64,000 nucleotides of DNA from Pycnococcus provasolii (lineage: Eukaryota > Chlorophyta > Pseudoscourfieldiophyceae > Pseudoscourfieldiales), in the NCBI GenBank assembly GCA_049487715.1, contig CP150556.1, forward strand, positions 744,001 to 808,000, read 5' to 3'. Every line of letters starts with the position of its first letter. The stretch's first letter is position 1. The position numbers and the translations under genes are program-made. The notes below the pieces were generated by a model. That model was not told where the DNA came from, did no database searches, and was given only the letters and a program-made list of their open reading frames with translations. Shown here in pieces: positions 19,575 through 27,808 of this stretch.

Positions 19575-21167
19575 ATGCCTGCCCGTAACCGTATGATGAT
19601 GATGGCAACCTCCTCACCCTCGCCTTACCCACGTGTGGCCTCCTTATTCATCCTCTCACTCGCTCTTTTCTCAAGAGCACTGGTGGTGCACGCGCAATCA
19701 AGTGTATGCAACAGCAGACCGACAACTTCGCCTGTGGGAAACAACGACAACAACATGCAGCAAATTGCGTCCGTGCAAGACGTGCAAGTCAGAAGACTGA
19801 ACGAGGTTGCGGCGGGCGGAATTGACCGAGTCGCTAACGTATTTGGAGCGTCACTGTACGTGTCGCAAGGCGTCGACGACGAAACGGCTTCTCACGTCGC
19901 GCTCGTGCTCGCGTCCGTCTTCGACAACGCGCCGGCGGGTGGAGACGGCGTCGCGGACTCCAAGCCAGTCGCAGAGGCGCTCGCGAACAAGCGCGCAGCA
20001 ATCTCGCTCATTGCAGACGGTGAAGACCCGTGCGCACTGGCGTGCGAGGGCACAGTCGTCGTGCGCGCGTCGGAGGTGCGGCCGCAGTGGCTTGCAGATA
20101 TGGCAAGCGGAGGACGCGAGGATGCGGCGTGGACTGCCGCGCTCGCGCTCTGGGCAGAGGCAGCCTCCAGCGCCTACCCCAGCGGCTTTGGTGCGGTGAT
20201 TGCGCAGGAACAGCTGGACGCCGAGACGAATGGAAAATACACCAGCGCCAAAGGCACGTGCGCAGGAGGCAGCAACGCGTCGTGGTTCGCCGCGCGCGCC
20301 GTCCTCACGCTGCTCGGCGCGTACGCGTCACCTCAAAGCTGCGCAGCCGTCGCATCGACTTGGGGTGCGTGCACACCAGCTGACTTGGGCGGCATGACAA
20401 TTGCGACGCTCGCGCATCCTCTGTACTCCTCACCCAGACTCCTCCCGGGATATCCTCTCGCGTACCGCCCGACGCTGCCGCCGAGTCCGCCGCCCGTCGT
20501 GATGACGACAACCACGACGACGACGACGACGAGGCTGGGGATTCCCAGCCCGCCGCCGTCACCGCCGCTGCTTCCGCCAACGGCACCGCCTCCTATTGGC
20601 ATCGAAAAGCAGCTCGAGACGACGACGACGACGATCGTCGGTGATGAGGGCCCGTCAAAGTCGTTGGAGGCTGTCACGGAAAAGGAGTCTCCCCCTCCAC
20701 CAAGCCTTCGCGAGCTCGCGCAGCTCTTTGAGGGCAGAATCCCGCCGCCACCGCCATCTCCTCCCCCTCCGGCGGCTCAGGACGTGGCATCAGCTGCAGG
20801 GGGAGGTGCGGAAGGTGGCTTGCCACCGGTGCCGCCGAGCCCGCCGCCCAGTCCCCCTCGCAAGAGCGGCGTCGAGGATGGGCTGACCACGAACAGTCGG
20901 GATCAACAATTGGATGTCCAATCCAACAGCAGTGGCGGCACGGCATCATCGTCATCCGACATTGGTGTGCTCGTGGGTTCTGTGGTGGCAGGCGTGGTTG
21001 TGATTGTGGTGGCTGGTATTATTTTGGGTTGGCGTTGGAAACAACGGAGGAGCAGGAGCAGAATTCAAGATGATGATCATGGTGGTGGTGGTGCGCAAGT
21101 GGAGGATGCCGCCACGGAAGGTGTGTCAAAAGGTGAGAAAGCAGTGTCGGTATATCCTGACGTGTAA
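19575..21167 (+). CDS. Pro-rich type I membrane glycoprotein
   Basis: A 530-residue surface protein of unknown function. It has an N-terminal signal sequence (FILSLALFSRALVVHAQ), then a Cys-containing, Ala-rich ectodomain of about 240 residues. A hydroxyproline-type stalk follows with repeated SPPP and PPSPPP motifs and Thr runs, typical of algal cell-wall and extracellular-matrix proteins. One transmembrane helix (IGVLVGSVVAGVVVIVVAG) is followed by a basic stop-transfer (RWKQRRSRSR) and a short acidic tail. I do not recognise the ectodomain. The start is the first ATG of the frame (19575); it is followed by a Met run, so a start a few codons downstream is equally possible. The next gene in the same direction also encodes a secreted, Thr-rich, membrane-attached protein. 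Confidence 0.8.
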   Translation: MPARNRMMMMATSSPSPYPRVASLFILSLALFSRALVVHAQSSVCNSRPTTSPVGNNDNNMQQIASVQDVQVRRLNEVAAGGIDRVANVFGASLYVSQGVDDETASHVALVLASVFDNAPAGGDGVADSKPVAEALANKRAAISLIADGEDPCALACEGTVVVRASEVRPQWLADMASGGREDAAWTAALALWAEAASSAYPSGFGAVIAQEQLDAETNGKYTSAKGTCAGGSNASWFAARAVLTLLGAYASPQSCAAVASTWGACTPADLGGMTIATLAHPLYSSPRLLPGYPLAYRPTLPPSPPPVVMTTTTTTTTTRLGIPSPPPSPPLLPPTAPPPIGIEKQLETTTTTIVGDEGPSKSLEAVTEKESPPPPSLRELAQLFEGRIPPPPPSPPPPAAQDVASAAGGGAEGGLPPVPPSPPPSPPRKSGVEDGLTTNSRDQQLDVQSNSSGGTASSSSDIGVLVGSVVAGVVVIVVAGIILGWRWKQRRSRSRIQDDDHGGGGAQVEDAATEGVSKGEKAVSVYPDV

Positions 21168-21823
21168 AACAACAACGCACAAAAACAATTATTATTTTTT
21201 GTTACATATTTTAAGTAAATGAATGATGAACTGAATGATGATGATCCCTCGTTCGTTCGTTCTTGATTGATTGATTGATTGAAGGGGCCAGCCGCCCGGT
21301 GAGATATTATTCTTAGCGTCAACAGGTGTTCAAAGTGATGACGACCGGCCGGTGGTCATCAACGCTGCTCGCTCGCTCGGCCGGCTGGCGATCTATCTAT
21401 CTAGGCTACCCTATCTGTCTTGGGACAAATAAATGATGGACGGGCAGCCAGCCTCCTCCGGACTCCAGACAGCCGACAGGAGGTGTGCGCCTTGCACCTA
21501 AGGTAAGCCACCTACTACATATAAGGTAGTAATACTTATGTATTGTACCTCTACAGTACCAACGGTTGGTACAGTTTGGGCCCACCTTCGGGTGTGGCTG
21601 GAAACCTGCCCTGCTTCGGAGATTTGAGAGGCGGAGATTTATTTGCCTGGGGGTCCCGGTCCCGGTCCCGGACGGAGGTGCCCAACTGCCTCCAGGCCTC
21701 ATCTTACCACCTTACTTTATGACCCGGGCGGTCCTCTCCGCCTTAAGCCCTCTCGGTCCGTTCATCACGTTCGGCCGCGTCCATCACTCTTTCTCGTCTC
21801 AACTGCGTCTTCTTCTTCTACAG
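21168..21823. other. intergenic, simple repeats only
   Basis: It contains tetranucleotide runs (gatt near 21264, cgtt near 21250, tatc near 21390), a ggtccc triplet repeat around 21651-21670 and short palindromes. I see no gene. A pyrimidine-rich stretch ending CAG directly before the next ATG (21824) resembles a splice acceptor, so a non-coding first exon is possible. Confidence 0.55.
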
Positions 21824-22720
21824 ATGTCGCGTCGTGTGTTGGCCCCTTGTCTATGCTTCTTCCTGGTTTTGTATAGCTGTTTCACCGGGGGGGTTCACGC
21901 CGACCAGGAGATGCCCGGGGAAAGGCCGCCGGAAGCGCCTTCCACTTCAACGGCTTCAACGGGAGGAGGAGGAGGAGGAGGAGGAGGAGGAGCAAACGAA
22001 ACCACGCCAAGCAGCGACGAGAAGCCGATCATGCCGGAACCGCGGCCTCTTCCTGAAGTCGTGACACCGACGACGACGGCTGCTCTAAAGAAGTTTAACT
22101 GCAGGGAGGCAAAGCAGGCCACGTCTGCTCTCCTTAACTGCAGGAGGTCAATCCTCCAGGATGACGGGACGTGCGTTAAAGTTGCCGACTCCGACGTCGA
22201 AGCTCTCAAGGAAAAGTGCAAGGTGCCGGCGTTCCAGGGCATGACCTTGAGCAAGTACATCTTCGACGGACTTAGAGTCTGCGACACGGATCCGGCGCCG
22301 CCTAATCTGTTGTCTTTGAGCCCGACGAACTTTGAGAAGATCGGGACGAATGTGACAACATGCCTGGCCGTAGCGGGCTTGGGCTTTGACGGTAACAGCA
22401 CAGACTTGGTTGTGAGCATCAGCGTCGACATCAGCACAAACGGCACGATGAAGCCAGGCGCGGGCACAAAGCCGGAAGGAGCACCGGAAGGAGCACCGGA
22501 AGGAGCCATGGACGACTTGAAGAGGACCGATGTGCCGGGAGGGGCGGCTGGCGATTCGACGACACCGACGACGACGACGACGGCGGCGAAAAAGGCGGGG
22601 AGCACGACGACAAAGGCGCCAGCCGTTGGTGCAAAGGAGTCGTCGGCGGTGGCGGCGATTGCTTCTTCTTCTTCTCTGAAGACGGTGATTGCGGCGGCGT
22701 GCACATTTTTGATGATGTAA
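21824..22720 (+). CDS. predicted GPI-anchored Cys-rich surface protein
   Basis: A 298-residue protein of unknown function. The signal peptide is hydrophobic (LAPCLCFFLVLYSCFTGGVHA). A poly-Gly and Thr/Pro linker precedes a compact domain of about 130 residues with six Cys (NCREAKQ, LLNCRRS, GTCVKV, EKCKVP, RVCDTD, TTCLAV), probably disulphide-bonded. A Thr/Ala-rich stalk with GAPE repeats follows, and the protein ends in a short hydrophobic tail (SSSLKTVIAAACTFLMM) with no charged residues after it, the usual form of a GPI-attachment signal. The frame is open 258 bases upstream, but that extension looks non-coding. The gene converges on the PDI-like gene, 51 bp between ends. Confidence 0.7.
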   Translation: MSRRVLAPCLCFFLVLYSCFTGGVHADQEMPGERPPEAPSTSTASTGGGGGGGGGGANETTPSSDEKPIMPEPRPLPEVVTPTTTAALKKFNCREAKQATSALLNCRRSILQDDGTCVKVADSDVEALKEKCKVPAFQGMTLSKYIFDGLRVCDTDPAPPNLLSLSPTNFEKIGTNVTTCLAVAGLGFDGNSTDLVVSISVDISTNGTMKPGAGTKPEGAPEGAPEGAMDDLKRTDVPGGAAGDSTTPTTTTTAAKKAGSTTTKAPAVGAKESSAVAAIASSSSLKTVIAAACTFLMM

Positions 22721-22771
22721 GGTGGGTGTTATTTTCATCCGTCTTTTTTTGTTTTCTATTGGTGTCTTTGG

Positions 22772-24291
22772 TTACAAGAGAAGGTTGTGCCCGTCGGGCG
22801 ATTCGCACGTGTCGTCGTGCTCGGCGGGCGCCAGCCACCAAGGCGTCAGGCTGCGCCGCGTGAAGGGAAAGCTCGCGGGATACCACGCATCCCCAGACGC
22901 GACGTGCCGCGCGTCGTGCGTGTACCACCGAACCGTCTCAAGCTCGTCATCATCCGTGGGAAGTGGCGGAGGAGAAGGCATCTCCTCCATCTCTAGTTGT
23001 TGTTGTTGCTGCTGCTGCTGCTCAAGCTCCTCCTCGTTGTCGTCGTCGACGCCACCCTTCTCCTCCTGCTCGATGTTGAACTTGACGTTGTCGAGCAGAT
23101 TCCACATCTGCCGCGACGACGCCGTTCCCGTCTTGCGCAAATGCGGCGTCTCCTTGAGAAGCAGCAGCAGCCTGAGCGCGTCGTGCCAATTCTTTTGGCT
23201 TGCTCTCTCGTGCGCGTCGACGAAGATTCGATTCGCCACATTCTCGTCGCTATCCTCGCCCTCTTTTGGGGCCATGAGGCTTGCCGCCTCTGGGCTGTCG
23301 CGCAGCCACCGCAGGGCGCTGGACTCCGCCTCGTAGCTCGACGGCGCGGTGACAAAGTCGATGACGCGAGCAGGGCTGCGCTCCCCTCGGAACACGAGAG
23401 GCTTCTGGCCTGGATGGTCCTCGAACGACGCGGGAAACAGCTGCACGGTGGGAAATCCGGTGACGTTGTACGCCGTGCGCGACGCAAGGTACGCGCGATG
23501 CTCAGCCTTGTCGGCGTCGAACCGTGCGACGAGCACGTCGTCGCGCTCCGCGAAGTGCGCGCCCACGTCCACGTAGTACCTCATAAACTCCTCGCAGTGG
23601 CCGCACCACGGCGCGTAGAACAGGACCAGGCACGAGATGCGCGCGTGCGTGCATTTTTCTTGGAGCTGCGAAGGCGTGGTGAGCGAGGTGATGAGAGGTT
23701 TGACGGTTAGGCTGAGGTTCAGCTCGGCGTTCAGCCACTCCAGGGTTGGCAGTGCGGCGAGGTATCCCGTGTAGCGGTTGGGTGGCGGCGCGTTGATGAT
23801 TTGTTCGCCTTGCCTGTAGCGGTACCAGTTGGCTGGTGTGAGCAGCGCGGTGTATGGCACGGTTGTTATTTGGAACGTTTTTGTGAGCTGTGGGTGTTGA
23901 TGTGTGTCGATTTCCATCAAGGTGACGTTGGTGACGTTGTGGCTGTGCAGGAGAGCTTGCAGTTTGTTGAACTCGGGCAGGTAGGCTGTGGAGAGCGGGC
24001 ACGAGTGCGGGGCGTGGAATAGGAGTAGGGTGGCATGATGATGAGGCACTGATGTGAGGTTGTGAATGAGACGGTTTAGCAGGTGGAGGGATGATGACGA
24101 GGATGACGAGGATGGAGGAGGTTCTAACCCGAATCCACAACCTGTTGTGAGGATTCTGACGGCGGTGGTGAGGAGGATGACGAGGGTGGTGTGAAGATCA
24201 TGAGCAGGAGGATGAGCACGAGCACGAGCAGGAGAGGAGCCTTCACGAAACAAGAACGACGAGAACCGAACGAAGAAGGACGTGTTGTCAT
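22772..24291 (-). CDS. PDI-like protein with a CGHC thioredoxin domain (one frame break)
   Basis: An ER-type oxidoreductase of about 506 residues. A signal-anchor-like N-terminus (start at 24289-24291; LLLVLVLILLLMIF) lies in one frame. The rest is in another frame, open from 24253. One extra base in the C run near 24127-24129 would join them exactly, giving a multiple of three. The first thioredoxin-like domain has lost its active-site pair (HAPHSCP). The second has FYAPWCGHCEEF and the cis-Pro segment TGFPTVQLFP, so it is the catalytic one. The C-terminal 200 residues are charged, with Gln and Glu runs and a Trp-rich end (WYTHDARH, TPWWLAP) that I cannot assign; QSOX-like and plant PDI families have different C-termini. 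The probable role is disulphide formation or isomerisation in secretory proteins, in line with the Cys-rich surface proteins next door. Confidence 0.75.
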
Positions 24292-25256
24292 GGTCCGAAG
24301 TGTTGTCAAGATACTTCCGGAAGATGCGGAAGATGCGGAGCGATACGACGTGAACGTGATGGGATGTGATGTGATGTGAAACAAAAACAAAACTCTGGAA
24401 TCAACCTTTAAAGGTATGTAAGGCGGCCTTAACCAAACCAAACCAAACCAAACCAAACCTGGCCTAACCTGGTGGTGAACAGTTAGACTAAGGGATTGCG
24501 ACGGTAAGAAAAACACGCGCGACACCTACTGTACTGTACACCTGCTGTGGGTGGCGCCGCCAACTTGTCTGTGCGTGCGCGTGCGCGTGCGCGTGCGCGT
24601 GTGCGTGTGCGAAGCGCGACCCTTGTGGAAAGCCTGGGCAACAAGGAGGCCCAGACAACAACCAGGGGGGGGCGGTGCTGGCAACCCTAACCCTAATGGA
24701 AGGGGGCGATTCGATTCGCTGACCCCAACGGGCCGGCGCCTGGCAGGACGACGCCATGTCAGCGACGTGCGTGACATCCTAGGCGCGCTGAGGTCCCGGG
24801 CGCGCTCAGCCGCTAACCCTAACGGCGCTGGCCGCGCCGGCGGTGCACTACGTTGTCTACTAAGTTCAGAAGTTGTGGTTGTTCGCCGCGCTCGCTGCCA
24901 AAGTGCCAAAGTCGTGTGTGTGACTGCCAAAGTCGTGTGGTTTTGAGGCCCAAAGGTTAGTTAGGGGCTAGGCTTATAGGTTTGGCGTGACTGCCCCAAA
25001 GCCGTGTGATTTTGAGGCCCAAAAGTTAGGGGCTAGGTTTATAGTTTTGGCGTGACTGCCAAAGTCGTGTGTTAATCCTTTGAGTATGCCAAATGGACGA
25101 CCGCTGGACGAAAGTAAACATCACTCCATTACTGAAGTGAGCAAACACATGTTCTCCTTCCACATCGGTACACTCGGCGTAGCGTGCAGATTTCCACACA
25201 CATCTGCACGCATCAGCTGGCCTCTCTTTCCGTCTTTTCCTTTCTTCTTTTTTTTC
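24292..25256. other. repeat-rich intergenic region
   Basis: In order it contains an (aacca)n tract (about 24428-24462), a gcgcgt/gtgcgt alternating purine-pyrimidine run (about 24575-24612), two short CCCTAA patches (24683-24697, 24813-24822) and a minisatellite (separate entry). No gene is visible. It holds the promoter of the PDI-like gene. Confidence 0.6.
24924..25071. repeat. minisatellite, about 65-67-bp period
   Basis: The phrase ctgccaaagtcgtgtg recurs at 24924, about 24991 (as ctgccccaaagccgtgtg) and 25056. The intervening ttttgaggcccaaa and gttaggggctagg blocks are also repeated, giving two full copies and a partial one. Confidence 0.8.
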
Positions 25257-26159
25257 CTACCGCCGCACGACGAAGCTGGACGTGGCCCAAATGCCAAGCA
25301 GCGCACATAGTGCGACGAGAGACGCCGGCGAGTGCACAGGACCGAGCGGCGCGAGGTCGACGCGAAGCCAGGACTGCGCGACACCGCCGAGCGTAGCACC
25401 GACAGCGAGGCCACCGACGCTCACGCCCAGCGAGGCTGGCAAGCTCAGCCTTCGCTCGGAGCGAAGGATGTATGTGCTCATTCCCAGCGCGATGCCCACC
25501 TGCAGGAGAGGCGCGTCCACGTCCATAGGCCCCGTCGACGACGCCTGCAACACCGCCCAGCCGACGAGCACCGCAAAGACGACGCTGGGCACGAGCGAGC
25601 CGCTGAACGTGAGGTCGGACGGCGCGGAGATTTTGGTGATATCCGGCAGCTTGAACGGCGCCCCGTCCTTGGTTCCCAGTCTCGGCGGCTTGGGTGCGCC
25701 ACGCACGTCAGCAAACCGCACGGTTGTGTCGACGTTCTCGCCGCTCTGGCGCATGGAGAGAGATCGCATGAGAAGGACGTCGTATGCCTGCTCGAGCTGT
25801 TTCTTTTCGGATTCACTTGATGAAGAGGCGAGTTTTTTGTTCTTCTTTTTTAGGATGATGTCGAACGAAGACGCATCCTTTTCCGTGAGTCCAAGTAAGA
25901 GGAGTGCTTCGGGGAAGGAGATTGTTGACGAAGACGCGTCAAGTCCGGCGTCAGAGACTTGTGGTGGTGAGAGCTCGTTGGAGTCGGATCCTTCTCCGGA
26001 TGGAGGAAGTCCCCCAGGAGAGGAGCAGTAAAGAGGACCATGACGACGGCAAGAGCGAGAGGAAGAGCGGTTGTGAGGAAGGTGACGAGGACCACATCCA
26101 CGAGATAAAGGTGCAGCACGGTGCAGCGCCTGAGGGAAACGAGGACGAAGTGCCATCAT
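25257..26159 (-). CDS. CPP1/DnaJ-like plastid membrane protein
   Basis: A 300-residue protein resembling CPP1 (chaperone-like protein of POR1, DUF3353 group), which in plants stabilises protochlorophyllide oxidoreductase in plastid membranes. Order: a transit peptide of about 50 residues rich in Arg/Ser/His; an acidic spacer; a J-like helical segment (EALLLLGLTEKDASSFDII to EQAYDVLLMRSL) lacking the HPD triad; then a membrane region with three or four hydrophobic helices (LVPSVVFAVLVGWAVLQAS, VGIALGMSTYILRSERRLS, GVSVGGLAVGATLGGVAQ and a last helix ending SFVVRR). The ERRLSLP loop between helices is a typical family feature. The start is the first of two adjacent Met codons. A second frame overlapping the presequence also encodes a hydrophobic stretch, but it cannot reach the conserved domain. 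Confidence 0.75.
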   Translation of the reverse strand: MMALRPRFPQALHRAAPLSRGCGPRHLPHNRSSSRSCRRHGPLYCSSPGGLPPSGEGSDSNELSPPQVSDAGLDASSSTISFPEALLLLGLTEKDASSFDIILKKKNKKLASSSSESEKKQLEQAYDVLLMRSLSMRQSGENVDTTVRFADVRGAPKPPRLGTKDGAPFKLPDITKISAPSDLTFSGSLVPSVVFAVLVGWAVLQASSTGPMDVDAPLLQVGIALGMSTYILRSERRLSLPASLGVSVGGLAVGATLGGVAQSWLRVDLAPLGPVHSPASLVALCALLGIWATSSFVVRR

Positions 26160-26355
26160 CGTGCGCGCGCGCGGAGAGAGAGAGAGGGGGAGAGAGAGGG
26201 GTGTCTGAGGCGGATGGGCAGACGTCGGAGATACTTCCTTAGGCGACGCGGCGGGTGGTTGTGGTGCGCAAATGCACGGAGGCTGAGATCTTTTCTTCGG
26301 GAGCAGGGGTGGCGATTAGCTACTAGTTATTGTGTGTCAAAATCGAAAATGGCAC

Positions 26356-26488
26356 CTCTGGATAGCTCAGTTGGTAGAGCATTCGACTGTAATCTGAGTG
26401 CAATTTTGCGCTCGAATAAAGCTTCGGGTTTCGACCCGTAAGTCGATCATAAATCGAATTGTCCCCAGTTCGATTCTGGGTCTGGAGA
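26356..26488 (+). tRNA. trnY: tRNA-Tyr (GTA) with a 60-nt intron
   Basis: The cloverleaf is complete. The acceptor stem CTCTGGA/TCTGGAG has two G-T wobbles and discriminator A. The D arm is GCTC-AGTTGGTA-GAGC. The anticodon stem TTCGA/TCGAA encloses the loop CTGTAA plus A. The T arm is CCCAG-TTCGATT-CTGGG. The anticodon is GTA. A 60-nt intron (26393-26452) sits one base 3' of the anticodon, the standard position for nuclear pre-tRNA introns, which are characteristic of tRNA-Tyr. The mature length is 73 nt before CCA. A T9 run follows 21 bp downstream. Confidence 0.93.
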
Positions 26489-26509
26489 CATGATGTCTGA
26501 GACACGCTA

Positions 26510-26518
26510 TTTTTTTTT
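26510..26518 (+). terminator. RNA polymerase III terminator (T9)
   Basis: Nine consecutive T on the coding strand, 21 bp after the tRNA-Tyr gene. Confidence 0.75.
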
Positions 26519-26648
26519 GCCTCACTGCTCCGCGGTCCATACCAGTATACTAGTAGGATCGGGCGACTTGGATTTGTTTTTTCCCTTTGCCACCTTGGAT
26601 TCCCTATTCTGAAACCCCTTGGGGTGGAAGCTCTTGCATCTCCTAATT

Positions 26649-26798
26649 GCGCCTCATAACGGAGAGTTTAGGTCGAAGGACGAGGCGCCTCATAACGGAG
26701 ATTTTGGTCGAAGGACGAGGCGCCTCATAACGGAGATCTTGGTCGAAGGACGAGGCGCCTCATAACGGAGATCTTGGTCGAAGGACGAGGCGCCTCAT
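26649..26798. repeat. 35-36-bp tandem repeat, five starts
   Basis: gcgcctcataacgg begins at 26649, 26685, 26720, 26755 and 26790 (the last copy truncated). The rest of the unit reads agatcttggtcgaaggacgag. There are no unique spacers, so it is a minisatellite. Its truncated last copy directly abuts the protease-gene fragment. Confidence 0.9.
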
Positions 26799-26896
26799 AA
26801 GGAAGGATACGCGGACGACTGTCCAATGACGTGTGCACGCTCACCAACCGTCGTCGCGCTGGTAAGTGCGTGGACGTCCGACAGCAGCGAAGGAGA
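26799..26896 (+). pseudogene. 98-bp copy of an internal piece of the trypsin-like protease gene
   Basis: As far as I can read, these 98 bases equal the reverse complement of 33167-33264, inside the protease gene at 30223-33444. The copied piece encodes the segment from about Lys61 to Gly92 of that protein (including YADDCPMTCARSP). It joins the minisatellite on the left and, after about 65 bp of other sequence, unknown element A on the right. It has no start and cannot encode a protease. Confidence 0.9.
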
Positions 26897-26961
26897 TATT
26901 CTTCGCGGCGACGGTACTGCCCATGCCCCATCCCGCCGCCAGCCCGCCAGGCTCGGCAGTC

Positions 26962-27234
26962 GGCGTTGAGGAGGAAGGGAGCGGAAGCCGTGCGCACAAG
27001 GCGTCCGTCAAGGACGCCCGGTAGCAGTACCATCACAAATTCCACCTTCAAGCCGCGCACGCGCAGCGCCCAGCGCCCGCGTGGGCTCAAAACGATGCGC
27101 TATTGCGCTCGCTCCCGTATCGACGGAAGCCCGCGCCGTGCACGGACGCGCACGTGAGCGCAAAGCGCTCATGCTCGCGCCTCCGGACACGCACGCCGTG
27201 GTCGACGTGCGCTGCCCGGCCGACGATGCCCACG
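26962..27234 (-). pseudogene. element A: degenerate copy of an unknown repeated coding element
   Basis: On the minus strand this stretch matches 36858-37258 (element B) over nearly its whole length. It lacks two segments present in B (about 89 and 41 bp) and has stop codons where B is open. Shared predicted peptide blocks include RGRW.LR.RGLK.EFVMVLL and DGR.VRTASAPFLLNA. The family is not one I recognise. Confidence 0.7.
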
Positions 27235-27808
27235 TACCACGTGGCACGTCGTGGGCTCGTGGCACGCCGGCAGCGCATGCGCCGCGCATGCGCTCGGCGG
27301 TGCCGGGTGCGACGTGCGCGTCGCGCGCCCTCGGGCGTCGCCAATGGTAGCACGTCGTTCGGCGTCGCCACCGCCCGCGTAGTTGACGCCCGCTCTCGCC
27401 ACGTCGTCGACGGCCGCGATGCACTCCAGCGCCGCCGCGACGGCCTCGCGCACGTCGATGCGGCCGACGACGAGCCGACGTGCGTCGACGGCGTGTACGT
27501 CGCGCTCCCGCAAGCGCGCCTCAATGATCGTCGATGAGCGCCTTCAATGGCGTCACCACGGCGGCAATGAGTGGGGCGGCAGGTACAGTAGCGCGTGGAC
27601 GCCATAAATATGACTCAAAAGAACCTTGGACCCGTTACAACTGTCCGACTCACTCAAATCCATCCGGTCACGAATCTCCGACCAAAGCCGGAGCGGGATC
27701 CCCAAAGGGCCGAGTCCCGCCCCCTCCCCCCAGGCGCCCTGCTCAGCCTGCTTTGAACCTCACCTGTCATTTCTTATTTTATTTCTTACGAGGTACCATA
27801 TCTCCGCC
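27235..27808. other. possible continuation of element A and helicase promoter
   Basis: On the minus strand a frame from about 27513 encodes a peptide with IAAVDDVARAGVNYAGG, which resembles the peptide IAAVDDVERLGVNYAADW at about 34255-34308 (relic C). Together these suggest further degraded parts of the same family. The last 200 bp before the RAD54B-like ATG are C-rich with a GGGATCCCC motif. Confidence 0.45.

Noticed and set aside
22772-24291. An 18-nt intron (GTTGTG...TTAG) to join the PDI-like frames
   Set aside because: It is too short for the spliceosome and does not change the frame; a one-base correction in the C run does.
26649-26798. CRISPR array
   Set aside because: The units are directly adjacent with no unique spacers, so it is a minisatellite.
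27169-27607. Intact gene on the minus strand upstream of the helicase
   Set aside because: Several frames compete, the strand matches element A, and stops interrupt the segment that aligns with element B; treated as relic.
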